Source of the DNA: Tractidigestivibacter sp050946515
GTDB lineage: Bacteria; Actinomycetota; Coriobacteriia; Coriobacteriales; Atopobiaceae
Direction: 5' to 3'
Length of the DNA stretch: 64,000 nucleotides
NCBI RefSeq assembly: GCF_050946515.1
Contig: NZ_JBMNUX010000003.1
Coordinates: 1-64,000, forward strand
Part shown: positions 51,258-59,736 of the stretch, piece after piece
How positions within the stretch are numbered: position 1 is the stretch's first letter
Layout: each line of letters opens with the position of its first letter
Translations under genes and position numbers: made by a program
Notes under the pieces: model-generated
Database searches by the model: none
Told to the model about the DNA's origin: nothing
Seen by the model: only the letters and a program-made list of their open reading frames with translations

Positions 51258-52457
51258 ATGGACGCTAAGCTGCAGCAGCTTCTTGACCAGCTCAAGAACC
51301 TTGACTACTCCAACATGTACAACAACGACTTCCTGCACACGTGGGACAAGACCACCGACGAGCTGAAGGCCATGTACCTCGTTGCCGACGCTCTTCGCAA
51401 CCTCCGCGAGCGCAACATCTCCACCCGCATCTTCCAGTCTGGCCTTGCCGTCTCCAACTTCCGCGACAACTCCACGCGTACGCGCTTCTCGTTCGCCTCT
51501 GGCTCCAACCTGCTGGGCCTGCAGCTCCAGGACCTCGACGAGTCCAAGTCCCAGGTTGCTCACGGCGAGACCGTCCGCGAGACCGCAACCATGATCTCCT
51601 TCATGGCTGACGTCATCGGCATCCGCGACGACAAGTACATCCGCGAGGGCGACGCTTACATGAAGGAGGTCTCCGAGTCTGTAGCTCAGTCCTACGCTGA
51701 CGGCATCCTCGACCACCGTCCGACGCTCGTCTCCCTGCAGTCCGACTCCGATCACCCCACGCAGTCCTCTGCTGACATCCTTTACCTGATCAACGAGCTC
51801 GGCGGCGTTGAGAACCTGAAGGGCAAGAAGGTCGCTGTGACCTGGGCTTACTCTCCTTCCTACGGCAAGCCCCTGTCTTGCCCGCAGTCCCTCATCACCC
51901 TGCTTCCTCGCTTCGGCATGGACGTCACCCTGGCTCACCCCGAGGGCTACGACCTGATGCCCGAGCTCGTCGAGAAGGCTGGCAACTACGCAGCTGAGAC
52001 CGGCGCAACCTTCAAGCAGACCCACTCCATGGAGGAGGCTTTCGAGGGCGCTGACATCGTCGTCCCGAAGTCTTGGGCTTCCTTCGCAAGCATGGAGCGC
52101 CGCACCAAGCTCTATGCAGAGGGCGACAAGGCCGGCATCGACGCTCTCGAGAAGGAGCAGCTCGCCGAGAACGCCAACCACATGGATTGGCACTGCACGA
52201 CCGAGCTCATGAACAAGACCGCTCACGGCATGGACACCATCTACATGCACCCGCTGCCGGCAGACATCGAGGGCGTCTCTTGCGAGCACGGCGAGGTTGA
52301 GAACGCCGTCTTCGACGCTCACCGCGATGGTCTGTACAAGGAGGCCAGCTACAAGCCGTACGCCGTTGCAGCCATGATCTTCCTGCAGAAGGTCAAGGAC
52401 CCCGTCGCCAAGCTCGCTGAGCTTGAGGAGGCTGGCACCAAGCGCTGGAACTTCTAA
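51258..52457 (+). CDS. ygeW: YgeW, knotted carbamoyltransferase of the purine degradation cluster
   Basis: The 399-residue protein belongs to the aspartate/ornithine carbamoyltransferase superfamily. The carbamoyl phosphate site is STRTR (72-76) in FRDNSTRTRFSF, with HPTQSSADILY and MHPLPADIEG further on. In this pathway it presumably runs phosphorolytically, releasing carbamoyl phosphate from a ureido compound for the carbamate kinase encoded next. ATG at 51258 is favoured over 51252 because AAGGA is then 6 bases away. An attenuator-like terminator separates it from arcC. Confidence 0.93.
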   Translation: MDAKLQQLLDQLKNLDYSNMYNNDFLHTWDKTTDELKAMYLVADALRNLRERNISTRIFQSGLAVSNFRDNSTRTRFSFASGSNLLGLQLQDLDESKSQVAHGETVRETATMISFMADVIGIRDDKYIREGDAYMKEVSESVAQSYADGILDHRPTLVSLQSDSDHPTQSSADILYLINELGGVENLKGKKVAVTWAYSPSYGKPLSCPQSLITLLPRFGMDVTLAHPEGYDLMPELVEKAGNYAAETGATFKQTHSMEEAFEGADIVVPKSWASFASMERRTKLYAEGDKAGIDALEKEQLAENANHMDWHCTTELMNKTAHGMDTIYMHPLPADIEGVSCEHGEVENAVFDAHRDGLYKEASYKPYAVAAMIFLQKVKDPVAKLAELEEAGTKRWNF

Positions 52458-52512
52458 GAGCGCAAGCAAGTTTCTGTTTTGATGTGATGCCGCGCCAATA
52501 GGGCGGCTAAGC

Positions 52513-52558
52513 GGGCCGACCGCGCGGGCTAAGGTCTGGGCGGTCGGCCCCAATTTTT
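52513..52558 (+). terminator. terminator or attenuator between ygeW and arcC
   Basis: GGGCCGACCG (52513-52522) pairs perfectly with CGGTCGGCCC (52541-52550), then CAATTTTT. arcC follows closely, so partial termination that sets the level of downstream genes is likely. Confidence 0.8.
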
Positions 52559-52581
52559 CGGAAGGGAAGGTAGAGAGGGCA

Positions 52582-53523
52582 ATGGGAAAGAGAATCGTCG
52601 TCGCACTTGGCGGAAATGCCTTGGGCAAGAACCTGCCTGAGCAGATGATTGCCGTCAAGCACACTTCGAAGGCGATCGTCGATCTTATCGAGCAGGGCAA
52701 CGAGGTCATCGTTGCGCACGGCAATGGTCCGCAGGTGGGCATGATCCAGGAGGCCATGACCCAGCTGACCCGTTCTAACCCCGAGAAGTACATTCCTTGC
52801 CCGCTCTCTGTGTGCGTCGCAATGAGCCAGGGCTACATCGGCTACGACCTGCAGAACGGCATCCGCGAGGAGCTGGAGAACCGTGGCATCAAGCACGGCG
52901 TCACCACCGTTCTGACGCAGGTTGAGGTTGATCCTAACGACCCCGCCTTCAAGAACCCCACCAAGCCCATCGGCGCGTTCATGACCAAGGAAGAGGCCGA
53001 CAAGCTTGTCGCCGAGCGCAACTACGACGTCGTCGAGGACGCTGGCCGTGGCTATAGGCGCGTCGTTGCTTCTCCTAAGCCCAAGGCAATCGTCGAGCTT
53101 GACACCATCGAGTCGCTGGTCCAGGCCAACCACGTTGTCATCGCTTGCGGTGGCGGCGGCATCCCCGTCTATCACACCGAGGGCAACCACCTGAAGGGCG
53201 CCGCTGCAGTCATCGACAAGGACTTCGCTGCCGCACGTCTGGCAGAGCAGCTGGACGCTGACTTCCTCGTTATCCTTACCGCCGTCGAGAAGGTCGCCAT
53301 CCACTTTGGCAAGCCCGACGTCAAGTGGCTTGACGAGCTCACGCCCGAGACGGCTCAGCAGTACATCGACGAGGGCGAGTTTGCCCCCGGCTCCATGCTG
53401 CCCAAGGTCCAGGCCGCTCTGCAGTTTGCTCAGTCGGCTCCCGGCCGCAAGTCGCTGATCACCGAGCTTGACCGCGCTGCCGACGGCATTGCTGGCAAGA
53501 CGGGTACCATCGTGCGTGGGTAG
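52582..53523 (+). CDS. arcC: carbamate kinase
   Basis: The 313-residue enzyme makes ATP from carbamoyl phosphate and ADP, releasing carbamate (ammonia and CO2). Family features include VALGGNALG at the start, VAHGNGPQVGMI, VIACGGGGIPV and the C-terminal GSMLPKVQAALQFA. It corresponds in position and content to E. coli yqeA of the same gene set. Together with YgeW it forms the energy-conserving step of the pathway. The ATG at 52582 is preceded by AGAGAGGGC. Confidence 0.95.
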   Translation: MGKRIVVALGGNALGKNLPEQMIAVKHTSKAIVDLIEQGNEVIVAHGNGPQVGMIQEAMTQLTRSNPEKYIPCPLSVCVAMSQGYIGYDLQNGIREELENRGIKHGVTTVLTQVEVDPNDPAFKNPTKPIGAFMTKEEADKLVAERNYDVVEDAGRGYRRVVASPKPKAIVELDTIESLVQANHVVIACGGGGIPVYHTEGNHLKGAAAVIDKDFAAARLAEQLDADFLVILTAVEKVAIHFGKPDVKWLDELTPETAQQYIDEGEFAPGSMLPKVQAALQFAQSAPGRKSLITELDRAADGIAGKTGTIVRG

Positions 53524-53541
53524 CAATTCTCGGGAGGTCGC

Positions 53542-54471
53542 ATGAAGCCGCGCTCAGTCTCATACTTGCTGGACGAGGAAGGTGCCCGCATCTTTGGGCC
53601 CGGTCCTTTGGAGCTGCTTCGCTGTGTCGAGCAGACGGGAAGCCTTTCCTCTGCCGCGCGCGAGATGGGAATGAGCTACACCAAGGCCATGCGCATCGTC
53701 CATGCTGCCGAGAAGGCGCTTGGCGTCTCGCTTACCGAGCGCGCCATTGGCGGCGAGGGCGGCGGAAGCTCGCATCTGACCGATGCGGGCAAGGCAATAA
53801 TTCACAGCTATGAGCTTTGGAGCGCCGGTGTCAGCGTCGCGTCGGACCGTGCTTTTGCGGCCTCGTTCGCGGGCTGTGCCGGCGCTAGCCGTCTTGGCTG
53901 CGTGCTGATGGCGGCTGGGCGCGCCGAGCGCTTTGGCCGCCAGAAGCTTGTTGAGGAGCTGGACGGGCGGCTGCTTGTCTCGCGGGCGCTCGACGCTCTT
54001 CTGGTTGACCGCTTGGATGTTGTGGTTGTGAGCCCATGGGAGACCGTGGCGCGCATTTGCGCTGCTCGCGGCGTCCGTTGCGTCGAGCCGGCAGGTCCTT
54101 TGCACTCAGACACGGTTCGTGCCGGACTTGACGCGCTAGGGGAGCGAGCCGGCTACCTCTTTGCCGTGGGCGATCAGCCGCTGCTTTCTCGCAGAAGCGT
54201 CGAGGCACTTCTCGACGCCTTTGCAAAGCGCCCGGAGGTTCCGGCGCGGCTTTGCTTTGGCGAGCGCGTGGGCAATCCGGTAATCTTTCCTGCATGGATG
54301 GCGCCTTCGCTTCACAGCCTTGAGGGCGACGTGGGCGGCGGCGAGCTTCTGCGCCGAAATCCCGATCTTGCGGCGCAGACGCAGCTTGTCCAAGCGACAT
54401 CCGAAGCGGAGCTCGAGGACGTTGACACGGTCTCTGACCTCGAGCGCATTGAGTCAAACTTGGGTAGGTGA
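53542..54471 (+). CDS. ModE-type HTH fused to a MobA/MocA-like nucleotidyltransferase
   Basis: The 309-residue protein joins two domains. Residues 1-90 match the DNA-binding domain of ModE (SLSSAAREMGMSYTKAMRIV, then GGEGGGSSHLT as in the ModE wing). Residues about 118-309 form a MobA/MocA-like domain with LMAAGRAERFGRQKL, the nucleotide and metal loop, and YLFAVGDQPLLSRRSV. The molybdate-sensing Mop domain of ModE is absent. In the E. coli set this place is taken by YgfJ/MocA, a cytidylyltransferase for the molybdenum cofactor. The fusion could couple cofactor synthesis to control of the ModE-like sites seen in this window (inference). Confidence 0.82.
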   Translation: MKPRSVSYLLDEEGARIFGPGPLELLRCVEQTGSLSSAAREMGMSYTKAMRIVHAAEKALGVSLTERAIGGEGGGSSHLTDAGKAIIHSYELWSAGVSVASDRAFAASFAGCAGASRLGCVLMAAGRAERFGRQKLVEELDGRLLVSRALDALLVDRLDVVVVSPWETVARICAARGVRCVEPAGPLHSDTVRAGLDALGERAGYLFAVGDQPLLSRRSVEALLDAFAKRPEVPARLCFGERVGNPVIFPAWMAPSLHSLEGDVGGGELLRRNPDLAAQTQLVQATSEAELEDVDTVSDLERIESNLGR

Positions 54472-54521
54472 GCCTGTCGGGGGCATGCCTCCGGCGAGCC
54501 TTTCGCAGAAGGGACTTTGTG

Positions 54522-55907
54522 ATGGGCGAAGAAGCAAGAACAGTGCTAAGGGGCGGAAACCTTGTAACCCCTGAGGGCGTCGTGCGCGGCGACCTTGAGA
54601 TGGCTGGCGAGAAGATCTTGCGCGTTGTGCCAGGCGGCCTTTCCGAGGACGAGCTGGCTGGCGCCAAGGTTGAGGACGTCGCTGGCTGCTACGTGTACCC
54701 CGGCTTCATTGATGCGCATACCCACATGCAGTGCTGGACCGGCATGGACTGGACGGCCGACAGCTTTGAGACGGGCACGCGCGCAGCTGCTTGCGGCGGT
54801 ACCACGACCATCGTCGACTATGCCACGCAGGACAAGGGCATGACCTTGACCGAGGCGCTGGACGAGTGGCACAAGCGCGCTGACGGCACTTGCACTGCCA
54901 ACTACGCGTTTCACATGGCCATCGCCGATTGGAACGAGCACACGCGCGAGGAGATCCCTCTGATGCGCAAGCGGGGCGTCGTCTCGTTCAAGAGCTACTT
55001 TGCGTATGACCACCTGCGCTTGGATGACGCGCAGACCATGGAGCTTCTTGAGGCCATCAAGCCCTTTGACGGCATCCTTTGCGTGCATTGCGAGAACGGC
55101 ACGCTGGTCAACGAGCTGCAGCGCCGCATGCTTGACCAAGGCATCACTGGTCCCGAGGGCCATCCTCTTAGCCGTCCCGCCGAGTGCGAGGCAGAGGCCA
55201 TCTCGCGCCTGATGTATCTTTCCGAGCTTACCGGCACGCGCGTGAACGTTGTGCACCTTTCCACCAAGCTCGGCCTCGAGCAGGTTCGCGCGGCAAAGCG
55301 CCGCGGCGTTCGCGTGAGCGTCGAGACTTGCCCGCAGTACCTGCTGCTGGACGATACGCGCTACCTGGAGAAGGGCGAGGACGGCTTTGCTGGCGCAAAG
55401 TACGTCATGAGCCCTCCGCTGCGCAAGCCTGCCGACATCGCCGCGCTTCGCGAGGCCGTCTGCAACGGCGAGATTGACCAGATCTCTACCGACCACTGCT
55501 CGTTCAACATGCATGGTCAGAAGGACCGCGGCCGCGACAACTTCACCAAGATCCCGAATGGCGGACCTGGCGTGGAGCATCGTCCGGCACTGATCATGAC
55601 CACCTTTGAGGGTCAGCTTGGGCCGATGGATTATCTGCATCTGCTCTCCGAGGGTCAGGCCAAGGTCTTTGGCATGTATCCTCGTAAGGGCGCCCTTGTT
55701 GCTGGCGCGGACGCAGACGTCTGCGTTTGGGATCCTTCCGCGCGTTGGACCATCAGCGCCGCCACGCAGCACCAGGCCGTCGATTACACTACCTACGAGG
55801 GCTTTGAGGCGCACGGTCAGGCACACCTGACGTACGTCATGGGTCAGCTTGCTGCACGCGACGGCGAGCCTACCGGCGCAAAGCCCGGTCAGTACGTCTC
55901 GCGCTAG
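54522..55907 (+). CDS. hydA: dihydropyrimidinase/hydantoinase-type amidohydrolase
   Basis: The 461-residue cyclic amidohydrolase has the full metal set: DAHTHMQCW (two His), the presumably carboxylated Lys in FKSYFAYD, CVHCENG, VVHLSTK and the Asp in STDHCSF. It is HyuA/HydA of the purine set (E. coli phenylhydantoinase). It would hydrolyse a hydantoin- or imidazolone-like ring intermediate. The ATG at 54522 has GAAGGGAC upstream; the open frame to 54468 starts just before the end of the previous gene. A short GCCCGC/GCGGGC hairpin lies in the gap to ridA. Confidence 0.92.
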   Translation: MGEEARTVLRGGNLVTPEGVVRGDLEMAGEKILRVVPGGLSEDELAGAKVEDVAGCYVYPGFIDAHTHMQCWTGMDWTADSFETGTRAAACGGTTTIVDYATQDKGMTLTEALDEWHKRADGTCTANYAFHMAIADWNEHTREEIPLMRKRGVVSFKSYFAYDHLRLDDAQTMELLEAIKPFDGILCVHCENGTLVNELQRRMLDQGITGPEGHPLSRPAECEAEAISRLMYLSELTGTRVNVVHLSTKLGLEQVRAAKRRGVRVSVETCPQYLLLDDTRYLEKGEDGFAGAKYVMSPPLRKPADIAALREAVCNGEIDQISTDHCSFNMHGQKDRGRDNFTKIPNGGPGVEHRPALIMTTFEGQLGPMDYLHLLSEGQAKVFGMYPRKGALVAGADADVCVWDPSARWTISAATQHQAVDYTTYEGFEAHGQAHLTYVMGQLAARDGEPTGAKPGQYVSR

Positions 55908-56009
55908 CGGAGGCGTGCGGCGCCTGCGGCTGCGTGGCACCGGTTCTGACCTGCAGTTTGTTTATCTATTCGTTGCCCGCATCCGCGGGCCGAGAAGAAG
56001 GAGTTTTTC

Positions 56010-56387
56010 ATGAAGAAGGCAATCGTTACCGACAAGGCACCCGCGGCTCTTGGCCCCTACTCTGCCGGCGTTGAGAGCAACGGCTCCATCAACGTGAGCG
56101 GTCAGCTGGGCATCGACCCCGCCACCAACAAGCTGGCTGGCGACGACATCCAGAGCCAGACCCGTCAGAGCCTGACCAACGTCAAGAACATCCTAGAGGC
56201 CGCTGGCTCCTCCATGGCCGACGTCGTAGAGACCGAGGTCCTTCTCGCCGACATCAACGACTTCGCCGCAATGAACGAGATCTATGCTGAGTTCTTCGAG
56301 GCGCCCTATCCTGCGCGTTGCGCCTTCCAGGTTGCTGCGCTTCCTGGCGGCGGCAAGGTAGAGATCAAGGCCGTCGCTCGCAAGTAG
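56010..56387 (+). CDS. ridA: RidA family enamine/imine deaminase
   Basis: The 125-residue protein has the RidA/YjgF/TdcF pattern throughout, with KAPAALGPYSAGV at the start and the catalytic Arg in YPARCAFQVAALP near the C-terminus. RidA hydrolyses 2-aminoacrylate and similar enamines released by PLP lyases. YgeX (46951) releases 2-aminoacrylate from diaminopropionate, so this gene is a sensible detoxifying partner in the same unit. The ATG at 56010 follows AGAAGGAG. Confidence 0.95.
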   Translation: MKKAIVTDKAPAALGPYSAGVESNGSINVSGQLGIDPATNKLAGDDIQSQTRQSLTNVKNILEAAGSSMADVVETEVLLADINDFAAMNEIYAEFFEAPYPARCAFQVAALPGGGKVEIKAVARK

Positions 56388-56431
56388 CTTCTTGCGCGAC
56401 TAGCCTGGCGTTGACAAGACGTCTGCGACTT

Positions 56432-56473
56432 GCGGCCCTGAGTGCGCCTTGGCGCGCGCCCGGGGCTGCTTTC
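56432..56473 (+). terminator. possible terminator after ridA
   Basis: GCGGCCC (56432-56438) pairs with GGGGCTGC (with G-T pairs) around an inner GCGCC/GGCGC stem, then TTTCATATTT. Moderate strength. Confidence 0.5.
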
Positions 56474-56548
56474 ATATTTGGCTGCTGGCGGATTTGCTAG
56501 CATCGCGAAAGAAGAGCGTTGGCAGGTCTTTTCCGAGGGAGAGAAAAC

Positions 56549-57136
56549 ATGGGCGAGAAGAGCTATGACCTTGCGGGCGATATAGCCGCTTACCAGCCAA
56601 AATGCGAGCAAGAGGAAGTTGACCGCAAGCTGATGCTTTCTCGTTTGGAGAGCGACCCGAACGTCTTCGACCGCAGCTCGCTTGCGCACTTTACCTGCTC
56701 TGCTTGGGCGGTGGACCCAACGCTCTCGCGCGTGCTGATGGTCTATCACAACATCTATCGGTCGTGGTCATGGGTTGGCGGCCATGCGGATGGCGAGCGA
56801 GACCTCGCGTCGGTCACGCTTCGGGAGCTTGCCGAGGAGACGGGCGTAGCAGACGCTCGAGTGGCGCAGCTTCCAGCGGGCGGAATCTTCTCGCTTGAGG
56901 TCCTTTGCGTGCTGGGACACGAGAGGCATGGTCGCTACGTTGGCTCTCATCTGCACCTCAATGTGACCTACCTGGTTGTTGCGTCGACTGAAGAGCGGCT
57001 ACGAGAGAAGCCCGACGAGAATAGCGGCGTCCGTTGGGTGGATTTGGACGACGTGTGCCGGCTCTCGTCCGAGCCCTGGATGGTCGAGCGCGTCTATCGC
57101 AAGCTGATTGCCGCGACCGAGTCTTTGCGCCGCTAG
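56549..57136 (+). CDS. NUDIX hydrolase
   Basis: The 195-residue protein contains a Nudix box at about residues 75-97 (GGHADGERDL, then TLRELAEETGV) with all metal-binding glutamates. It hydrolyses a nucleoside diphosphate linked to another group; the substrate is unknown, but a purine nucleotide is reasonable given the neighbours. ATG at 56549 follows GAGGGAGAG; a TTG-started longer frame to 56519 is not needed. It is the last gene before repeat tract 5. Confidence 0.85.
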   Translation: MGEKSYDLAGDIAAYQPKCEQEEVDRKLMLSRLESDPNVFDRSSLAHFTCSAWAVDPTLSRVLMVYHNIYRSWSWVGGHADGERDLASVTLRELAEETGVADARVAQLPAGGIFSLEVLCVLGHERHGRYVGSHLHLNVTYLVVASTEERLREKPDENSGVRWVDLDDVCRLSSEPWMVERVYRKLIAATESLRR

Positions 57137-57887
57137 AGTGGCCCCGCACAACAGTGGGGCGAGCCTCACACTACGCCCTCCTGCCAAGTTGCGCGACTTC
57201 TGCGGCATCAGAACTCGAATAACCTGGCAGTCCGGGCATCAGAAGTCGCGCAAGGTGGCAATTCTGGCATCAGAACTCGCTCAAGTTGGCAGACCTCAGC
57301 ATCAGAAGTCGCGGGACCTGGCGGGCTGGAGGCATGCTCCCATTGTGTGGGACCTGCGATTGGGCGACCTTGCCCGTCGTGCGGGGCTTGCCGTCGTTCC
57401 CGCAGGTCCCGAGCCGCGTTGTGAGGGTCTGCGCAGTCCTCTTCGGACGTCGGTCCTGTTGTGTGGGGCTGCTCAGAATGCTACTGAGCCTATGCCATTT
57501 ATCTACCTGCGGCTTTGCAGAGAGCCTCTGTCCGAGAGCCCGATTCGGCGGCGAGAAACCCCACACAACGCGAGGGGCGCCAGGTGCCTTCCGCCGCAGC
57601 CCGCACAACGGAACCGGGGAGTCGGAGAATCCCCAGCTAGAAGGGCTGGGCGAGAAGAATGCCCCACACAATGAGCGGGATCATTTCTTTCTCGGTCCCA
57701 CACAACACACGGCTGCCAGGTTCCGCGACTTTTGCGGCATCAGAAGTCGCACAAGTCGGCAGCCCGGGCATCAGAGGTCGCACAAGTTGGCAGAAGCGGC
57801 ATCAGAAGTCGCATAACTTGGCAGCGCCCAGCATCATAGGCCGTACAACCCGGCCCGCCGCCCCGTCGCCCCGTCGCCGTTGGGCGG
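57137..57887. repeat. repeat tract 5 between convergent genes (families A, B and C)
   Basis: About 750 bases without a credible gene. Family B ladders occupy both ends (about 57183-57320 and 57715-57850), mostly as GCATCAGAAGTCGCGCAAC + TTGGCA copies at 30-36-base spacing, each block opened by an inverted copy. The centre has family A sites (for example near 57343, 57456, 57560, 57661 and 57698) and a degenerate family C site (GTCGTTCCCGCAGGTC, about 57393). The layout strongly resembles tract 1: the centre of each holds the same short phrase CATTT-TCTACCTGCGGCTT in nearly the same place. Confidence 0.85.
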
Positions 57888-58589
57888 CTACAGCTCGCGA
57901 AGGTCGTTCATGCGGAAGGAGCCGGCGGCTATGGGAACGTCGATGCCCTGCTCGCGAAGGGCACTTGCAAAGCGTGCGGAAGCGGCAAGCGCATCGGGCG
58001 ATTCCGCTTGGTTGATTGCGATAACGTCGGGGGCGATGCGTCCCGCTGCGGCTTCGGCGGCAACTCCACGCGCATAGAGCTCGGGGGTGCACGGCTCGTC
58101 GGCCTCGCATTCGGTCAGCTGCGAGAAGATCTCGTGGCGATGCACCACTTGTTCGACTGGCTGCCCAAAGCCGGACGCCCCCACAACGAGAATCGTGCGC
58201 TTGCTGCCATCTGGAATCACTGGCTCAAAGTCGGCGTGCGCCTTCAAGGGAAGCCGCTTAGAGCCGTCGGCCTCCACGATCACCCAGTCGGAAAGCGCCT
58301 CAAGAGTGGGGAAGTGCAGCTTTGGCGCCGCAAGCTTCTGGGTGCCGTTCACGTCGACCATCTCGCCCACGCAGATGACGCGGCTGTACCAAAGCGCCTG
58401 CTCAACGTCCAACTCGGTCGCCTCGGTGAGAAGCGGGCAATGCTCGGGGACGAGCATGTGCGTCGTGGTGGCAAGCACCACCGTATCGCCAAGATTTTTT
58501 GCCAGCTGGTGGAGAAGCGTGGTCTTTCCTCCGCTTCCTACCACTGACACGGTCCCACGCTCCGTTGGCAGCAAATCAATAATCTTCAT
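57888..58589 (-). CDS. yqeC: YqeC, selenium-dependent molybdenum hydroxylase system protein
   Basis: The 233-residue protein has a P-loop VVGSGGKTTLLHQLA at about residues 14-28, with the pattern of YqeC (E. coli 256 residues). YqeC is a marker gene of the selenium-dependent molybdenum hydroxylase system, but its exact reaction is unknown. The ATG at 58589 is preferred because the homology starts there; the open frame to 58802 overlaps the yqeB promoter. It is divergent from yqeB, and its own end faces repeat tract 5. Confidence 0.88.
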   Translation of the reverse strand: MKIIDLLPTERGTVSVVGSGGKTTLLHQLAKNLGDTVVLATTTHMLVPEHCPLLTEATELDVEQALWYSRVICVGEMVDVNGTQKLAAPKLHFPTLEALSDWVIVEADGSKRLPLKAHADFEPVIPDGSKRTILVVGASGFGQPVEQVVHRHEIFSQLTECEADEPCTPELYARGVAAEAAAGRIAPDVIAINQAESPDALAASARFASALREQGIDVPIAAGSFRMNDLREL

Positions 58590-58825
58590 TAGGTTGCCTA
58601 ACAAATTGTCATACCATTGATGCGGAGCCGGCGACCCCTGCGTCGGCTCCTTTGTCATTTTCGGGCTGGCATGATACTTGCGCAAGTCCGGGCTTTTAGA
58701 CTCGGTCTGAGCACGACAAGCACGGTGGAGCAGCTGGCAGAGGCTTTGCGCCACAAGACATGAACGGTCCGCTGATACTATGCGTTGTGTGCGCGTTTGC
58801 ACAACGGCTGGATGGGAGAAACAAA

Positions 58826-59632
58826 ATGCTGGTAGTCATTCGTGGAGCAGGAGATCTGGCCACGGGAATCGCCGTGCGCCTTCATCGCTCTGGGGCAAGC
58901 ATTGTCATGACTGACGTCGCCGTGCCAACATCGGTGCGCCGCACGGTTTGCTTCTCCGAGGCTGTCCGCCTTGGCGAGGCGACAGTGGAAGACGTCATGG
59001 CCAAGCTTTGCGCGAATGCGCAGGAAGCCGCCGAGGTTGCCGCAACGGGGACCGTCGCCGTGCTCGTTGACCCCGAAGGCACCTGCATCCCCCTGCTGAA
59101 GCCGCAGGTTGTCGTGGACGCAATCATCGCAAAGAAGAACCTGGGCACCAACAAGGACATGGCGCCCGTCGTGATTGGCGTCGGTCCCGGCTTCCATGCG
59201 GGCACCGACTCCAATGCCGACTGCCACGCGGCCATCGAGACCAAGCGCGGCCACTATCTTGGGCGCGTCATCTATGACGGCTCGCCAATCCCCAACACGG
59301 GAGTCCCGGGAAACGTCGCCGGTCACAGCGCCGACCGCGTGCTGCGCGCGCCTGCAGACGGCCCCTTCCATCCCATCGCCAGCATCGGCGACAAGGTGAA
59401 GGCGGGCGAAATCGTTGCCACCGTAAGCGGCGTGCCCCTGCCCGCAACCATCGACGGAGTGCTTCGCGGGCTCCTTCAAGAAGGCTGCCCCGTGACCGTC
59501 GGCATGAAGTCCGGCGACATCGACCCGCGCAACCAGCCGAGCCACTGCTTCACCTGCTCGGACAAGGCGCGCGCCATCGGCGGAGGCGTGCTCGAGGCAA
59601 TCCTGCACTTTACTGGTCGACTCGAGGGCTAG
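58826..59632 (+). CDS. yqeB: YqeB, selenium-dependent molybdenum hydroxylase system protein
   Basis: The 268-residue protein starts with a Rossmann-like VIRGAGDLATGIAVRL and carries VIGVGPGFHAGTDSNADCHA, diagnostic for the YqeB family. The C-terminal KAGEIVATVSG segment resembles a small beta-barrel. YqeB accompanies orphan SelD and is thought to help place labile selenium in molybdenum hydroxylases. The ATG at 58826 follows GGGAGAAA; the frame open to 58760 is not needed. The next gene, a XdhC/CoxI protein, follows after about 100 bases. Confidence 0.92.
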   Translation: MLVVIRGAGDLATGIAVRLHRSGASIVMTDVAVPTSVRRTVCFSEAVRLGEATVEDVMAKLCANAQEAAEVAATGTVAVLVDPEGTCIPLLKPQVVVDAIIAKKNLGTNKDMAPVVIGVGPGFHAGTDSNADCHAAIETKRGHYLGRVIYDGSPIPNTGVPGNVAGHSADRVLRAPADGPFHPIASIGDKVKAGEIVATVSGVPLPATIDGVLRGLLQEGCPVTVGMKSGDIDPRNQPSHCFTCSDKARAIGGGVLEAILHFTGRLEG

Positions 59633-59736
59633 GTTGCCTGTGCGGGCCCTTTGCGCGGTCCCATCTGCGCGGCGCGCTCATACGGCGACCGCAAATCGCC
59701 TCAACTGAAAACCACATCTCTGAGAGAGGAGACACC

